64,000 nucleotides of DNA from Neoechinorhynchus agilis. Its lineage: Eukaryota > Acanthocephala. The first letter of the stretch is position 1; every line of letters begins with the position of its first letter. The notes beneath the pieces are model-generated. The model saw only the letters and a program-made list of their open reading frames with translations, was not told the DNA's origin and made no database searches. Location of the stretch: assembly GCA_051530055.1 (NCBI GenBank), contig CM121343.1, forward strand, positions 5,642,001 to 5,706,000. Reading direction: 5' to 3'. Positions 34,342-45,252 of this stretch are shown here, in pieces. The position numbers were made by a program, and so were the translations under genes.

Positions 34342-36105
34342 TCGATATGCACCTTCAGAGGACACCAATAACAATCGGGAGAGTGCAATTCATATTCGAC
34401 ATCCTCTTCGGTCCATCGCTCATTCTCCAGACCTTCAATAACACCATCAGCATATTTTCTGATTAAATCCCAAGCTTGGTCTATATGTTTAAGATTTGAG
34501 TACTCAGCACCAACACATAACCGAATTATTCTGCGGGACTTAATCTCGCAACTGGTCAAGTATATTTTGTGCGAAACATTTAAAAATCGAACCAAAAGCC
34601 CAGTTCGTTTGTTGTCACTCATCCGAAAGCAGACAAGTCCTGTTTGAGGCTCATTGACTAAAAATAGATCATGATCTTTTCCTTGGGTTTTGATTCGAAG
34701 TGCCATATACTTTGCTAACATAACAGTTCTTCGAATATGGCTCCGAAGACCGGTTAAACCATAAGTGGAGAGCACCATCCAAACTTTTATAGCTTTAGAG
34801 GGTCTGCTTAACATAAGACCGTAATCTCGCATATCACAAAATTCGTCAGAGCACCCAGGTCTAAGATACGATACATCAGATATAGACATTGCAGCTTTTA
34901 GATGGACCGCATGTTTTGTCCATAGACAACAACATCCGAGACCAGTAAGTAACCACTTATATGGATTAACAGTGATTGAATCACATTGACCAAAAGAGAG
35001 ATCCGTCTCTGACTGGGCTAAAAAGCGGCGCATTTCGGGGCATATGCAAATAACGTTAATATTTAGAACCTTATTAATGTTACCAGGATTTAAGAGAGCG
35101 GCGCCGGAGTAAGATGCGTCCACATGCAACCATAAACTATAAGATTTTGCCAAACTAGAAAGCATCGGGATCGAATCGTTAGAACAAACCGGAGTTGTTC
35201 CCAATGTTGCATAGATCATCAGTGGTTCTCGGCCTACACTGATGTCGCCAAGAATTGCAGTTTCGACGGCCTCCCGACGTGTCAATCCCAGTGAAATGTC
35301 GTCCACGTCCAACGTGCGAATTATTATGGGCTTATTTGCATCGTATGATCTTGTAAGATTTAGGATTTTTACTGCTTTACGAATACAACTGTGCGATAGT
35401 TCCGATACATAGACGACAAATTGTCGCGAAACTGGGTGCTTAAGCCATAAGTTCTCAGTTTTCAGAAATGAGTTTGAGAAATCATGCTCTAGAACCATCA
35501 GATCGGCTACTGAGCAAGTATTTAAAAACTTTTGCCAAAACTTGATAAAGTTGGCCATAAGTATGATTGGACGAGGAAGCGACGGTAGTACATTTTGCCC
35601 GGGATTGCAAAGCTGCAGCTAAAACAACGATTGCGGCTTCACTTGCTGATGTTAACATTACATTCATTCCACCCTTTTCAATTGAGAACGAATCACAGAG
35701 ACCAAATGCTCTTCGGAGCCATTCCAAAACGGTTAGTTCCAATTCAACGCTCATTGGACTGCACTGCCAGCTGAACGCTACATTTCCTAATCCATTGGCC
35801 AATAGATCACCAATCAGTGATGCAAAACATGCCCCACTAGGAAAGTAAGCAAAGAATAACGAATGCTGCCAGTTTACAGAGCCAGGCAAAACAAAATCGC
35901 TGAACTGCTTTAGAACATCCACTATGGGTACAGGCGTATCGGGTACTTCGCCACCCAGAACGCCTTTTAAGTAACCCGGCCGGATATCAGTGGACGATGG
36001 TGTTACATCCGTGGCATCTTGGATACCGTCTTTGTTTGAATTCCGATACTTGATTATAGTCTCGGCTACCATAGTTAAGGCAAAACGGAAACTGTCAGCA
36101 TCCAT
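34338..36105 (-). CDS. Group II PLP-dependent aromatic amino acid decarboxylase
   Basis: Family members make amine transmitters (dopamine, serotonin, tyramine or histamine) from amino acids. Exons are 36105-35592 and 35509-34338 with an 82-bp GT-AG intron (donor GTACTA, acceptor GCTCAG), phase-matched, giving 561 aa. N-terminal RPGYLKG and HSLFFAYFPSG, FSWQCSPMSVELE and SASEAA are family motifs. SELSHSC holds the PLP-stacking His, HVDASY the Asp that binds the pyridine nitrogen, and NPYKWL the Schiff-base Lys. ISDVSYL corresponds to the flexible-loop region. Two oddities: the residue before the catalytic Lys is Tyr where AADCs have His, and 16 extra residues sit between YSGAAL and ICPEMRR (35046-35093). 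Those 48 bp can fold into a hairpin and may be an unspliced small intron. Substrate cannot be told from sequence; it is not a clear match to DOPA, Tyr or His decarboxylase alone. Confidence 0.88.
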
Positions 36106-36216
36106 GGACGTGCAACCAATGTCTCGAAAAGTGATGAAAATTTTCCTTTAATACATGAGTGAATCACGTAAAAAACACATCAAATTAATATTACCATTGC
36201 AATGAGATTCCCGGTG

Positions 36217-36441
36217 CGACCTAAGCGAGTCACAAAATCACGACTTTTATGCTTTATCCTTACAATTTTCACGACCATTATTCGTGATGATGGCATCAAA
36301 GGCATAAATGAAGCATCAAAAATAAAACTACTATTTCCAACAATCATTCTCAGTTCAGTACAACATCTTTAGAGCAAAACATTTTAGAAAAATCTTGGAA
36401 AATAATGCGAGATGGCTCATTTATTATAGAAACATTTCAAT
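36217..36441 (+). repeat. 225-bp dispersed repeat, copy 2
   Basis: Near-identical partner of 16742-16966 (one mismatch seen). It lies about 110 bp upstream of the decarboxylase start codon, so it occupies that gene's likely promoter or 5' UTR region. Confidence 0.9.
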
Positions 36442-37697
36442 ACCACAGGAAAACTTAGAACTGACACCTCTCATTTTTATCACCTACCCTTGAAAAAAAT
36501 GAGCAAATGGATGCCAATTCAAAAATGGTTTAAATGTGTGAGATAAAAAATTATTTTAGTCACTAAAAATGACTTCATTCATTTTAAATGAGAAAAATTG
36601 AGCTTCATTTGAATCCGAGAGTTAAAACTAATTATGTTTACGTTCAGATATAGTTTCGCAAATCCTCCAATATTTGGCTTAATTTATATGCTCAGAAGGT
36701 TTGATTATTAACGAATCATCGAATTTATTTTTGCAGTTTATGTAGATTAAACAGAAACTCTTTAATTCGGCACTAATAACAAGTGGACCTTGTTGGTGAT
36801 CGTCTTACCGGAATGCATTACTGAACCTTATCTGTCCTTTCGACCGTTACACCGCTAATGAATGATCACAGATCAATTAACACAATCTCCAACATCCAGC
36901 AGAAATGTTGAAAACTTGCAGAATGATATTTAAACTTGAAAATTGGCGATTCTCTTTAGAAATTTAACATCAAAATATAGGACAAATTTTTGATACTTCA
37001 AAGCTGCAGAAAATCCTCAAACTTCACAGAGATGACTCATCTGATATCTTCAAATAGGAAAGCATCGATTTAATCGAAGTCAACGACAAGACGAGTAGGT
37101 CGCGATAATTTTAAATGCAGTAAAGCAGAATGATTTTGGTCGTTTTTCTGCTTCCAAAATTCATTCTAATTTCAAAAGCACTGAAAAAGTTCAGTGGTTG
37201 AGAAAGTTGCGATATCTACAATCTCATTGTAAGACTAAAAGTCGTACCAGAAAATCTAGTTTGTCCGAGACTGCAAGTCAGGAGTTGCGATTTGATTGCG
37301 ACAATTGAGGACTTAGAAGAGTTCCTAAAAACATCTCATTTTATGCCTCACGGAATCTTCAGGAAACCTTTGTAAAAGTGGTTACCGAGTCTTTATGAAC
37401 GAATTAAAATTTAGTAAAAAAGGCTGCATGTCAAAAGATTGTGGTGAAGGTCGTACTTAATGAGAATTAGGCGTATTTACTTTGTGGACTATTAAGTGCA
37501 TCAAATAATAGCAATTTATGGGAACTCTAATGTAATGGAGGAAAACGTCAATCGAGCGTATTTGATTTGGAAGTATACAGATGAATCAAGTTACACATGC
37601 ACTCATGACAATGATTCATCTTTGCAGACCGGCATTGCCGGTTAAAACTTTGTTGGCAAAATACAACGCGCAATCGAATCAAACAAAATAGTCCTCA
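36442..37697. other. Spacer between the decarboxylase and PICALM genes
   Basis: No ORF with motifs and no repeat is recognised. It should hold upstream sequence of the decarboxylase on the left and the PICALM 3' UTR on the right. Confidence 0.4.
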
Positions 37698-40405
37698 TTA
37701 ATGACCTTGAGTATGCTTCGAGGGTTGCGTGGATTTGCTAAATTGGGATGCTGAAGTCCTAACAAATGCTTCGAGATCGCCAAGGGCAATACTTTGGTCC
37801 TCATTTGACTTAAAAGGATTTTTACCCGCAGCACCGTGGAGGCCAATCATTGGATCAGTTGCTTCCTGGCTCACAAATGGGTTATTTGATTGTATGAAGG
37901 TCGGTTGTAGCGCGGAGGGCGACGGGTTTTTTTCCAATGTTGCGAATAAATCCTCCACTGTTGATTCAGAGTCCTTGTGTTCTTGAGTTTTCATCGTGGA
38001 CGGGATTTCGAAGTCCAAATCCAGCAAGTCTTCATGATGACCGAGATCCGAGTCGTTCTTTACAATGCTTTGCATTTGAGGACTTTTCCGCTTCTCAACG
38101 AACCCAGGTGATTTATGCGACACACTACAGGAAATACTATTGTTACCTTTTGATGTTCTTGTTCAAAAAGAGATATAGCTTTTGCTTCGTCTTCGATCGC
38201 TTTAATTTGCTCATCAACATTAATACCAGTAATTGGTCTAGAAAAGGAAGACGATATTTAGTACAGTCTGTGGCTCCAACTTACTTTGTAACCAATTCAC
38301 TTGGTACAACTCTCTGATGTTGACTTTCTCGGGGGCCGGATGTCCCTTCGAGAGAAGCACAGTAAGTCTCTAGTGTAGCTAGTAAGGACTCCGGTGCTTT
38401 TTTGAGATCAGGGATTTCATTTCTTTGTGTTCCGAAATTTTCCGCTGTTTTGAGAAAGTTGGTAACACTATCACTTCGCAAAATAAATCCTCGATACATT
38501 TCGAGAGCTTCTTTACATTGGGGTTTCCTGAGATCAAAGAAGCATTCTAAATCAAGCTTTTAAAGGTAAGACGCGGATTTTTTGATCAATGCAGCGTCGG
38601 CGTAAAAAGCAGATTTACGGTCCCGACGCTAATCTATTAGATTTAAAATGATTTTCTTCCCTTTCAAAAGACGGGAGCAGTCGCCAGCCTCAGCGAGGAA
38701 AAGAAACGACATAAGTACTCTTCGCTTGATGGGCATCAATATATGTATTCATCCCGATTGCGGTGGAAATGCTGGGATGCCTCGGAAAAGAAGCCGATTA
38801 TTTCTTTTCCCGACTGGGAAAGATGCTGAAATATGCCACCGGCGACATGCGCTCCAGCAGCTTCCTGATGCAGCGAATCAGCGCGGCAATGCGCGGCCAT
38901 CAACGAAGCTGCCGAACAATCATGACGACGGTTGCAGAATTGGATGAAAAGGAGGAATTCGTGAATGATTAAATTAACTGATTTAAAAAAATAAGAAAAT
39001 TTATTGTTTATGATTTTATGTTACACAATTCTACCATACCAAAGTGAAACGATACCACGAAATGGCAAACATGAAGTGGAGCACGAAGCATTTCGCTGGA
39101 TTTATCTGGCTATGAACAAAAAAATCCATCGCGACATTTAAACTGGAGTATTAAATTTTCACCATAATTTTTTTACTTTGGATTAATGGTGCAAATTTCT
39201 ACGAAGAAAAAAATGGTCACGTTGTCCTGATGAATATTATTATATTTTTATTCGCTATCTTGTACCAGCAAAATGCATAATTTTTCAACTAGAACGCATT
39301 AGTAATTGAATGCTAAAAAGATGAATTTACCACAAGTTATTAAGATTCAAAAATAAACAAATGCATAGTAGATCTTTCGTGAAATGCACAAAAATTTAAT
39401 TCGACTCATGGTAAGTTTTTATTGCAACAGAATGAATTGCAAAATCGCCGTAAAAAAAGTAGTGATATTTTGTAAAGGATTTTGATTTCCGCAAAAATAG
39501 ATACCTACCCAATACAGTGGTCATGGCATCATTATAACAGGCATATAACCTGATTATATCCTTGAACATAAGGTAGCAAGCGGCGCAAACGATAGAATTC
39601 ATGATTTCTACGCTAGTTAACTAAGTAAGAAAAATAAGAAAGTCGAGATTATATAGGATCGCCGATTACCGTAAATCCAGTGATTGCATCTATTTGGGTT
39701 TGAATAATCGGAGTTACTTTGGACAACTAAATGTATGAGTAAAAATCAGGTCCTTTTAAAATTTTACAAACCTTTTCGAATGGCATTCTTGCAAGGGTTC
39801 CTCCATCTTCTCGCCTATAATCGACAATTTTATAAAGATATTTCCTTCAAATACGCACCCTCGTTTGATACGGCAAAGATCGAAGCCATTAATACGATAA
39901 GCTTCCCGTTTACCGTCCAGATAGGCTGCATATTTACGAATGTGGGTAGACATTTCGAATCCCGTAAGACTTGAGCGGTCCCAGAATTGCCCTAACTGGA
40001 ACCGTTGACTGTAAGAAGCAATACAAGCTTCAAATCGTTCATTTCCGGAATTCATAAGATGATGTATAGTGATGAGGGCTTTAAAAGTAACGATCCAGCT
40101 CGAGGTTTTTAATCTTTCCAATAAAAGTTCGACCATCTGTGGCACGGACACATTTGATTGATTTGTGCAAAGCAGTACAAAATCGATTCTCGTGTATTCA
40201 GCATTCATACCATGAGAATCGATAGTTTTAAGTAGTTGACATGTTTCCGTTTAGGTGGAATAAGTTCCTCGGTAGTTGCCTTGCAGACTGCTCGTCCGAC
40301 TGCTGACCCCGTTAGTGTGTGTTTAGCGGCTTGCAAACGATCAGTAAGGCTCTGTCCCCCTCCACCGCCACCGGTAAGACCGCCGCCGCCGACGTTGTAG
40401 TTCAT
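37698..40405 (-). CDS. PICALM: PICALM/AP180-type clathrin assembly protein (ANTH domain), six exons
   Basis: Family proteins bind PtdIns(4,5)P2 and clathrin and sort SNAREs in endocytosis. After a Gly-rich leader come [20 protein letters not shown] and [18 protein letters not shown] (the lipid-binding patch), then [59 protein letters not shown] and [15 protein letters not shown], colinear with human PICALM. The C-terminal tail has a clathrin box (LLDLDF) and two NPF motifs (EH-domain ligands). Exons are 40405-40231, 40177-39772, 39612-39509, 38546-38285, 38237-38147 and 38093-37698, totalling 1,434 bp and 477 aa with every phase matched. Intron 1 (40230-40178, 53 bp) has no GT-AG ends and is bounded by an inverted repeat; the frame and the alignment both require its removal. 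Intron 3 (962 bp) contains a LINE tail fragment. The C-terminal tail is shorter than in vertebrates. Confidence 0.92.
38760..38945 (+). mobile_element. LINE RT-tail fragment inside PICALM intron 3
   Basis: The plus-strand frame reads [35 protein letters not shown], and then loses frame near GCGCGGCCATC. It matches the 41396-41560 copy almost word for word, apart from a small deletion that shifts the frame. It is antisense to PICALM and lies wholly within intron 38547-39508. Confidence 0.65.
40178..40230 (-). other. Non-GT-AG hairpin intron in PICALM (53 bp)
   Basis: On the minus strand the insert runs from TAAAACTATCGATTCTC to GAGAATCGATTTTG, so its two ends are inverted repeats (ATCGATTCTC and GAGAATCGAT plus A/T-rich extensions). 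Removing 53 bp joins KHVNYL to LLCTNQ with exactly the residue count of human KHLDYLIQCTN. The only GT..AG choice here (GTATGA..ACGAG, 22 bp) leaves the wrong frame. Boundaries are ambiguous by 1-2 bp because of repeated T/A bases. Confidence 0.7.
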
Positions 40406-41395
40406 TTTCTGCAATGTTAGAGAGCAAGGCCTCGTTTGGTATGTGAAAGCGAAAATGTCGACTTTGAAAAGTGAGTTTTTTGAGAACTGGCGGCGGGATG
40501 TACGCCGCAAATGAATCGATTTTTTTGAAACCCCAGACTAGATTGCATTTATTCAGCTACACGAAATGGGAACAACATTCATAAGCTACTCATTCCAATG
40601 CATTCACTTACACGGAAAAAAACTGCCACCAACACCACCACTCGATTATACATATCGAATAGACGAGGTGCAGCGACGATACGCATAAAGACTGCACAAA
40701 AAGCTCTTAAGAATTTTTACTCAAAATACGCCACATCACGCATTCGATCGATGTTGAACCAATTTTGAACGCTATTCAAACAAAGAGCGCACGCTAATGA
40801 GTGCGATCATCCTCAAGGTGTGTAAGCACCAATACACACGCGCGCGTCAAACTAACCGACCGCGGAAGAATGTGGATCATAGGATATTTTTCGAGATTGT
40901 GCCTCGTCGGTTCAACTCGTAATTTCTCTTATGAAAACGGTCGGTGCTGCTGCACAACCTCCAACTCGCTGAAGGATTTTCCCTTGATCGTTTGAGGATA
41001 TATGAAACAAACGTCATAAACACTTGCGAAAGAATCTTGATAAAAGCTCTGGAATGAGCCAACATATTGATTCAATAAATTTGCGTATTTTCGTCGCCAC
41101 TACACAACAATCATGAGCAGTTTCATTTTTCAATAATTTATTTACATTTAGACCATGGACACGTGAGTTTTAGTTAAGATACCATTCATTAACTCATCGA
41201 CTATCTAGGATTTGTCACTGATTTACATTTTATAATTTCCTAAATAGAATTATCGTAATATCACGGTAGCTTATCTCGAGTGTAAGGAAATATACAATTT
41301 CCTAAAAAATAATCCATGTTTGTTTTTAAAGAATCCTGTAAGGGTAAATAGGCATGATTATTAAAGTTATTCGATTACATTTCTTTAGAGATGTT
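40406..41395. other. Upstream region of PICALM
   Basis: Should contain the PICALM 5' UTR and promoter. The sequence TTTTCTGCAATG on plus means CATTGCAG lies just before the start ATG, so a 5' UTR intron ending there is possible. No other gene is recognised. Confidence 0.4.
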
Positions 41396-41560
41396 ATGTT
41401 TGTTCGGCAGCTTCCTTGATGGCCGCGGCATTGCCGCTTTGGATCGCCGCGCTGATTCGCTGCAACAGGAAGCTGCTGGATCGCATATCGCCGGTGGCAT
41501 GTTTTAGCATCCCTCCCAGTCGTGAGAGGAAATAATCGGCTTCTTTTCTCGAGTAATTGC
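41396..41560 (-). mobile_element. LINE RT-tail fragment with an intact ~50-codon frame
   Basis: Minus-strand translation gives [36 protein letters not shown] and SGNAAAIKEAAEQT, then a stop. This is the same C-terminal module as at 38760 and related to the one at 31.8 kb (ATGD.R...FL.Q.IS...Q.GNA). The RT core that should precede it is not visible directly upstream, although a different LINE lies 0.5 kb further on the same strand. Confidence 0.6.
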
Positions 41561-41814
41561 AATATCGGACTTACCTTTCTGAAATCGTAGGCACATTAGA
41601 TTTTGAGCGTTGAAGAAAAGTTTAACGAAAGTATATTTACAATTATAGAACCATATTTTAGACAGAAAGAATATAGCAAGCTTTTTAATTAACATGTTCA
41701 TAGAATCATAAGATAAAAATTTAATTTTCTTAATATTTGGTAAAAATTTATAAAACGTGTTTAGCCTATGCTCCGGCGATGGTACTAAAAATAAGAGTCT
41801 TAGTTATTCTCAAT

Positions 41815-41972
41815 GGCGAATTGTAACACACTCGAGCTTTATTGAACTGTTCATTGCGAATTTTCAAGGCCTCAGCCTCCTTCTCAAGCATCTAAAAATG
41901 GATGTGGTGGGGGTACCTAAGTTGGTAGATTTCTATAAAACTCGGGTGTGTTACAATTCGCCATTGGGAATA
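41815..41972. repeat. Inverted repeat with ~30-bp arms
   Basis: TCAATGGCGAATTGTAACAC at about 41819 and GTGTTACAATTCGCCATTGG at about 41947 are complementary and extend a few bases on each side (ATTCTC..CTCGAG). The central spacer is about 95 bp. It resembles a small foldback MITE. The plus-strand 103-codon frame across it is a by-product. Confidence 0.65.
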
Positions 41973-42079
41973 TACATCCAATCGAAGGAACAATTGGATA
42001 GTCTTAGTTATGTTAACGATGAATCGTTGGTTGTCTTAGTCGTTAGGCCCTCTTGTCCACGCATTTGACTCTTTTAATA

Positions 42080-45000
42080 ACGCTTCGGATCCTTCCCAAC
42101 TTATACCTAGGAAACGTTAGTAAAGGGATTTGCAGCCCAAGCAGCTTATTATTTTGTACCACTTTGGGTACATCTGTGAGATTGGATAAAAGAGTAGAGA
42201 TCCTGATATGGTAGCCTTTTTCCGATTATTAGGAACTATAAAACAGTTTTGTAAATTGAGAGACAAATGAGCTTTACGCAAAAGCTTGTTGATCTCACTT
42301 AAACATTTCTTAATTGTTTCAGCGATATTTCTTAAAAATTTCTCTGATAAGAAAAGTGATATGTCATCCGCATAAATAAATAATTTGGATCCACTTTTTA
42401 ACTTAAAACACTTAAATAAAAAGCCTAGCTTTTAACAAATAAAATTGGGGAAAGAGGCGACCCTTGAAGGACTCCATATATAGGTTAAAAAATTCTCCTA
42501 TCCTTATCGAGATCAAAGAAAACTCTTGGTTTCTAATAATATCATAATGTGATAAGTTTTTTGGCATTTTAAAAAAACGTAGGGCCTTAGAAATGAAGGC
42601 TTGATCAATTTCATCGAAGGCTCTGGATATATCTATTTGTAAAATCACGTTTGCAGAATTTAATTTGGCTCTAGTAAGCTCATAAGTTCCCCCATTAAGG
42701 AATGTACACCTCTGTCTGGAACAAAACCGTGCATAAAATCAGGAAACAATCATTTATCCTTCATATATTCCAATAGCTTTCATGTAATTACGCGCTCAAT
42801 TACTGAGATCAGTGGATCTTGAGGAGATATGGGTCGCACTCCACCAGTTGATAAATTCTTAAGTTAAAAAATATTTTTGAGATTAAACTCGCTTTAATAT
42901 CGTCATTTTTAATTTAAAAATAGCCGGTGGTGTCGAGAACTGATCTACCCATTGACCAGGCTTTAATAAAATCTCCAAAGCATGGAAAATAATCGGTTTC
43001 TTTAATATTATCATTAAAATTGATTGGTCCCAAATATGGAGCAAGGCGTATCTCGCCCACATGGAAGTTTAAAATAGATTTGACAACTTCTGGATATGAG
43101 GCGATTCAAATCCATGAAGCCGCTTTTGATTTCCAATCCACAAATTTTTTGCTTAAAATAATATTCCACCACTTTTTGGAATGAGTAGCGCATTTTAAAA
43201 GTTTATCTCTCTCTTCATTTCATTCCAGTATAGCGAAGTAAAATATTTGTTTTTAAAAAAATCAGCTATTGAATGGTAACCGGTTTCTTTGGCCTCAACC
43301 TCCAATTTGAGAAGATAATTTAGATTAAAATCATGTCTCCAAAAACCGAAAACCTTAGTCTTTCTTAAAGACGACTCCGAGGCGAGAGAGCATAAGTTAT
43401 GGACGTTGAGGAGGGCTGAATCTTGACTTAAAATTGCAGGTAATTTAGATAAAATATATTTTTTAGATAAAATAATATTGTTAAAAAATAAAACCTTTCT
43501 ATTATTAATAATGTAAGACTTTTGCGATACACCTCCGATGCTGGTGAAAACCATGGCATCATGTCCCAAGCGCCATTTCATTCTTATTTGCATTTCCAAT
43601 GAGAATATAACATTAATTCGTTTGTTAAAGAATGTACCATCAATAAAAGAATGACACCCTGTGGACCGATTATATAACGATGGTTCCTCCGGTAAAATAA
43701 TATAATAATCGGAAACGAATATGTTTCTAAAGGCATTCAAATAGTTATTGTTACTCAAGCTTGATTTCTGATTCCGATAAAAATTAGCCCATGTCAGACG
43801 CTATGGTCCTCCTTACTTTACTTTAAGTAGAAAAGGGTTCAAAGTGGACATAATTTGAATGGCAAATTCATAAGTGTGCTTTTCGAAAAGTATTTTAGGA
43901 GAAATTTCTTTTCTGAGGTAAGACTGTAAACCTCCAAAGAAGTTTGTTCGAGATGATAGAATGTACAGAGTTAAAAAACATTGAAAATCAAATAAATTCA
44001 AAGAGGGTCTTAGTCACGTTTCTTGTAAAAAACATGCACAAAAGTCATTTTGCTTTCTTATTATAGAATCTTTTTCCTCAATATAAAGGATTTGCCTATG
44101 TTACAAGAGATAAAACGAAAGCTATCCATTTGCATGTGTTGTTTCTGAGGTCTAGAATACATCTGACTTAATTCTATACTGGTAATTGATATGGCCCCCT
44201 TGAGCTTCCACAATTTTTGAAGCAACCTTCTCTTCTTTATTGGGTTTCTTATTCCCACTACTATTCCTAATTTCCTCCAAGGATTTTGATTTTAAATCGT
44301 TTTCTTTCTTGAAGGCCTCTAATTTATTAGAAATAACATGCAATACCTTCAATTCCTCTTTTAAAGCGCAATTTTAATTTTTCAAGATCCGACGCCACGT
44401 TTCTAATTGCATTTGGATTATTACCCAGGCGAGCAGGTTGGCTATAGGATAAAGGAGAAACCATAGACTTGCCGGGATTGGGAGTATTATTGTTCATAAA
44501 GAAGTTTAGATATTTTTTGGCTTCGACGCACCTTGTGTCATAGGCTTTGTGGTCTAGACCACAATTAGCACATTTTCTGTGGAATTTATTTGAACATCGA
44601 CTGGAGAGATGAGCACCACTACAGTGCGTACAGATAACAGTGTGAACGCATTTGAACGCAGCGTACCCCATCGTTGGCATTTCCGACATTGGTAAAGGAT
44701 AAAATCATCCATGGTATTTTTAAATACCGTAAAAGTAGCACTAAAGCCACAGAGTCCGATTGAAATACCGTTCCTCTTGGTAGCGTTGTCTATATCAGTT
44801 TGACCTAATATTACATATAGTAATTGGGAATTCGACTTGAAAAGATACTTCAGAAAACTTATTCCTAACTCATCCTTCATATATTTTTTAGGGCAATTAT
44901 TTCATGAAATGAGTTTTATATTTTTCTGAAAATAGTACTACTTTTTGAGAGAATTGGTTGGCAAATATTTTTTGAAAATTTTAGCATCATAAGGATGCAC

Positions 45001-45252
45001 TTTCGCGAATTCTTTAATTATCCATTTGATATCAATTCCTGTTTTCTGTATATCTTCATTTTTCAGCACAACGATGTAGTCTTCTTTCCTTATGGGGCGA
45101 AGAGTATACCCATTTGAAACCTTATTTTTCATAATTTCATTAGTAACTGGAAACAAACTGTCCTCGCCAAAGACCGAAAACCGTTGAGCGATCTCATTGC
45201 CCTGAACATTATATACAGCAACATCGACAGGCATTCTTTTTGTCGGTCTCAC
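42080..45252 (-). mobile_element. Degenerate non-LTR retrotransposon (LINE) with ORF1 zinc knuckles, endonuclease and RT
   Basis: On the minus strand from about 45252: an ORF1 N-terminal part, then three CCHC knuckles spread over shifted frames between about 44720 and 44530 (QCRKCQRWG..TAFKC, CTHCSGAHLSSRC, CANCGLDHKAYDTRC). An endonuclease-like stretch follows at 43758-43195 (the LGHDAMVF region resembles the C-terminal SDH motif of EEP nucleases). RT follows with LQIDISRAFDEIDQAFI (about 42645) and FIYADDISLFLSEKF, whose YADD box is at 42363-42374. Gene order and triple knuckles fit the jockey/R1/I/LOA group. Several frameshifts separate the pieces and the 3' end is unclear, so it is inactive. 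Confidence 0.75.

Noticed and set aside
34338-35558. Two separate decarboxylase-fragment genes (overlapping frames at 35482-35558)
   Set aside because: An 82-bp GT-AG intron (35591-35510) with matching phase joins them into one enzyme of normal length.
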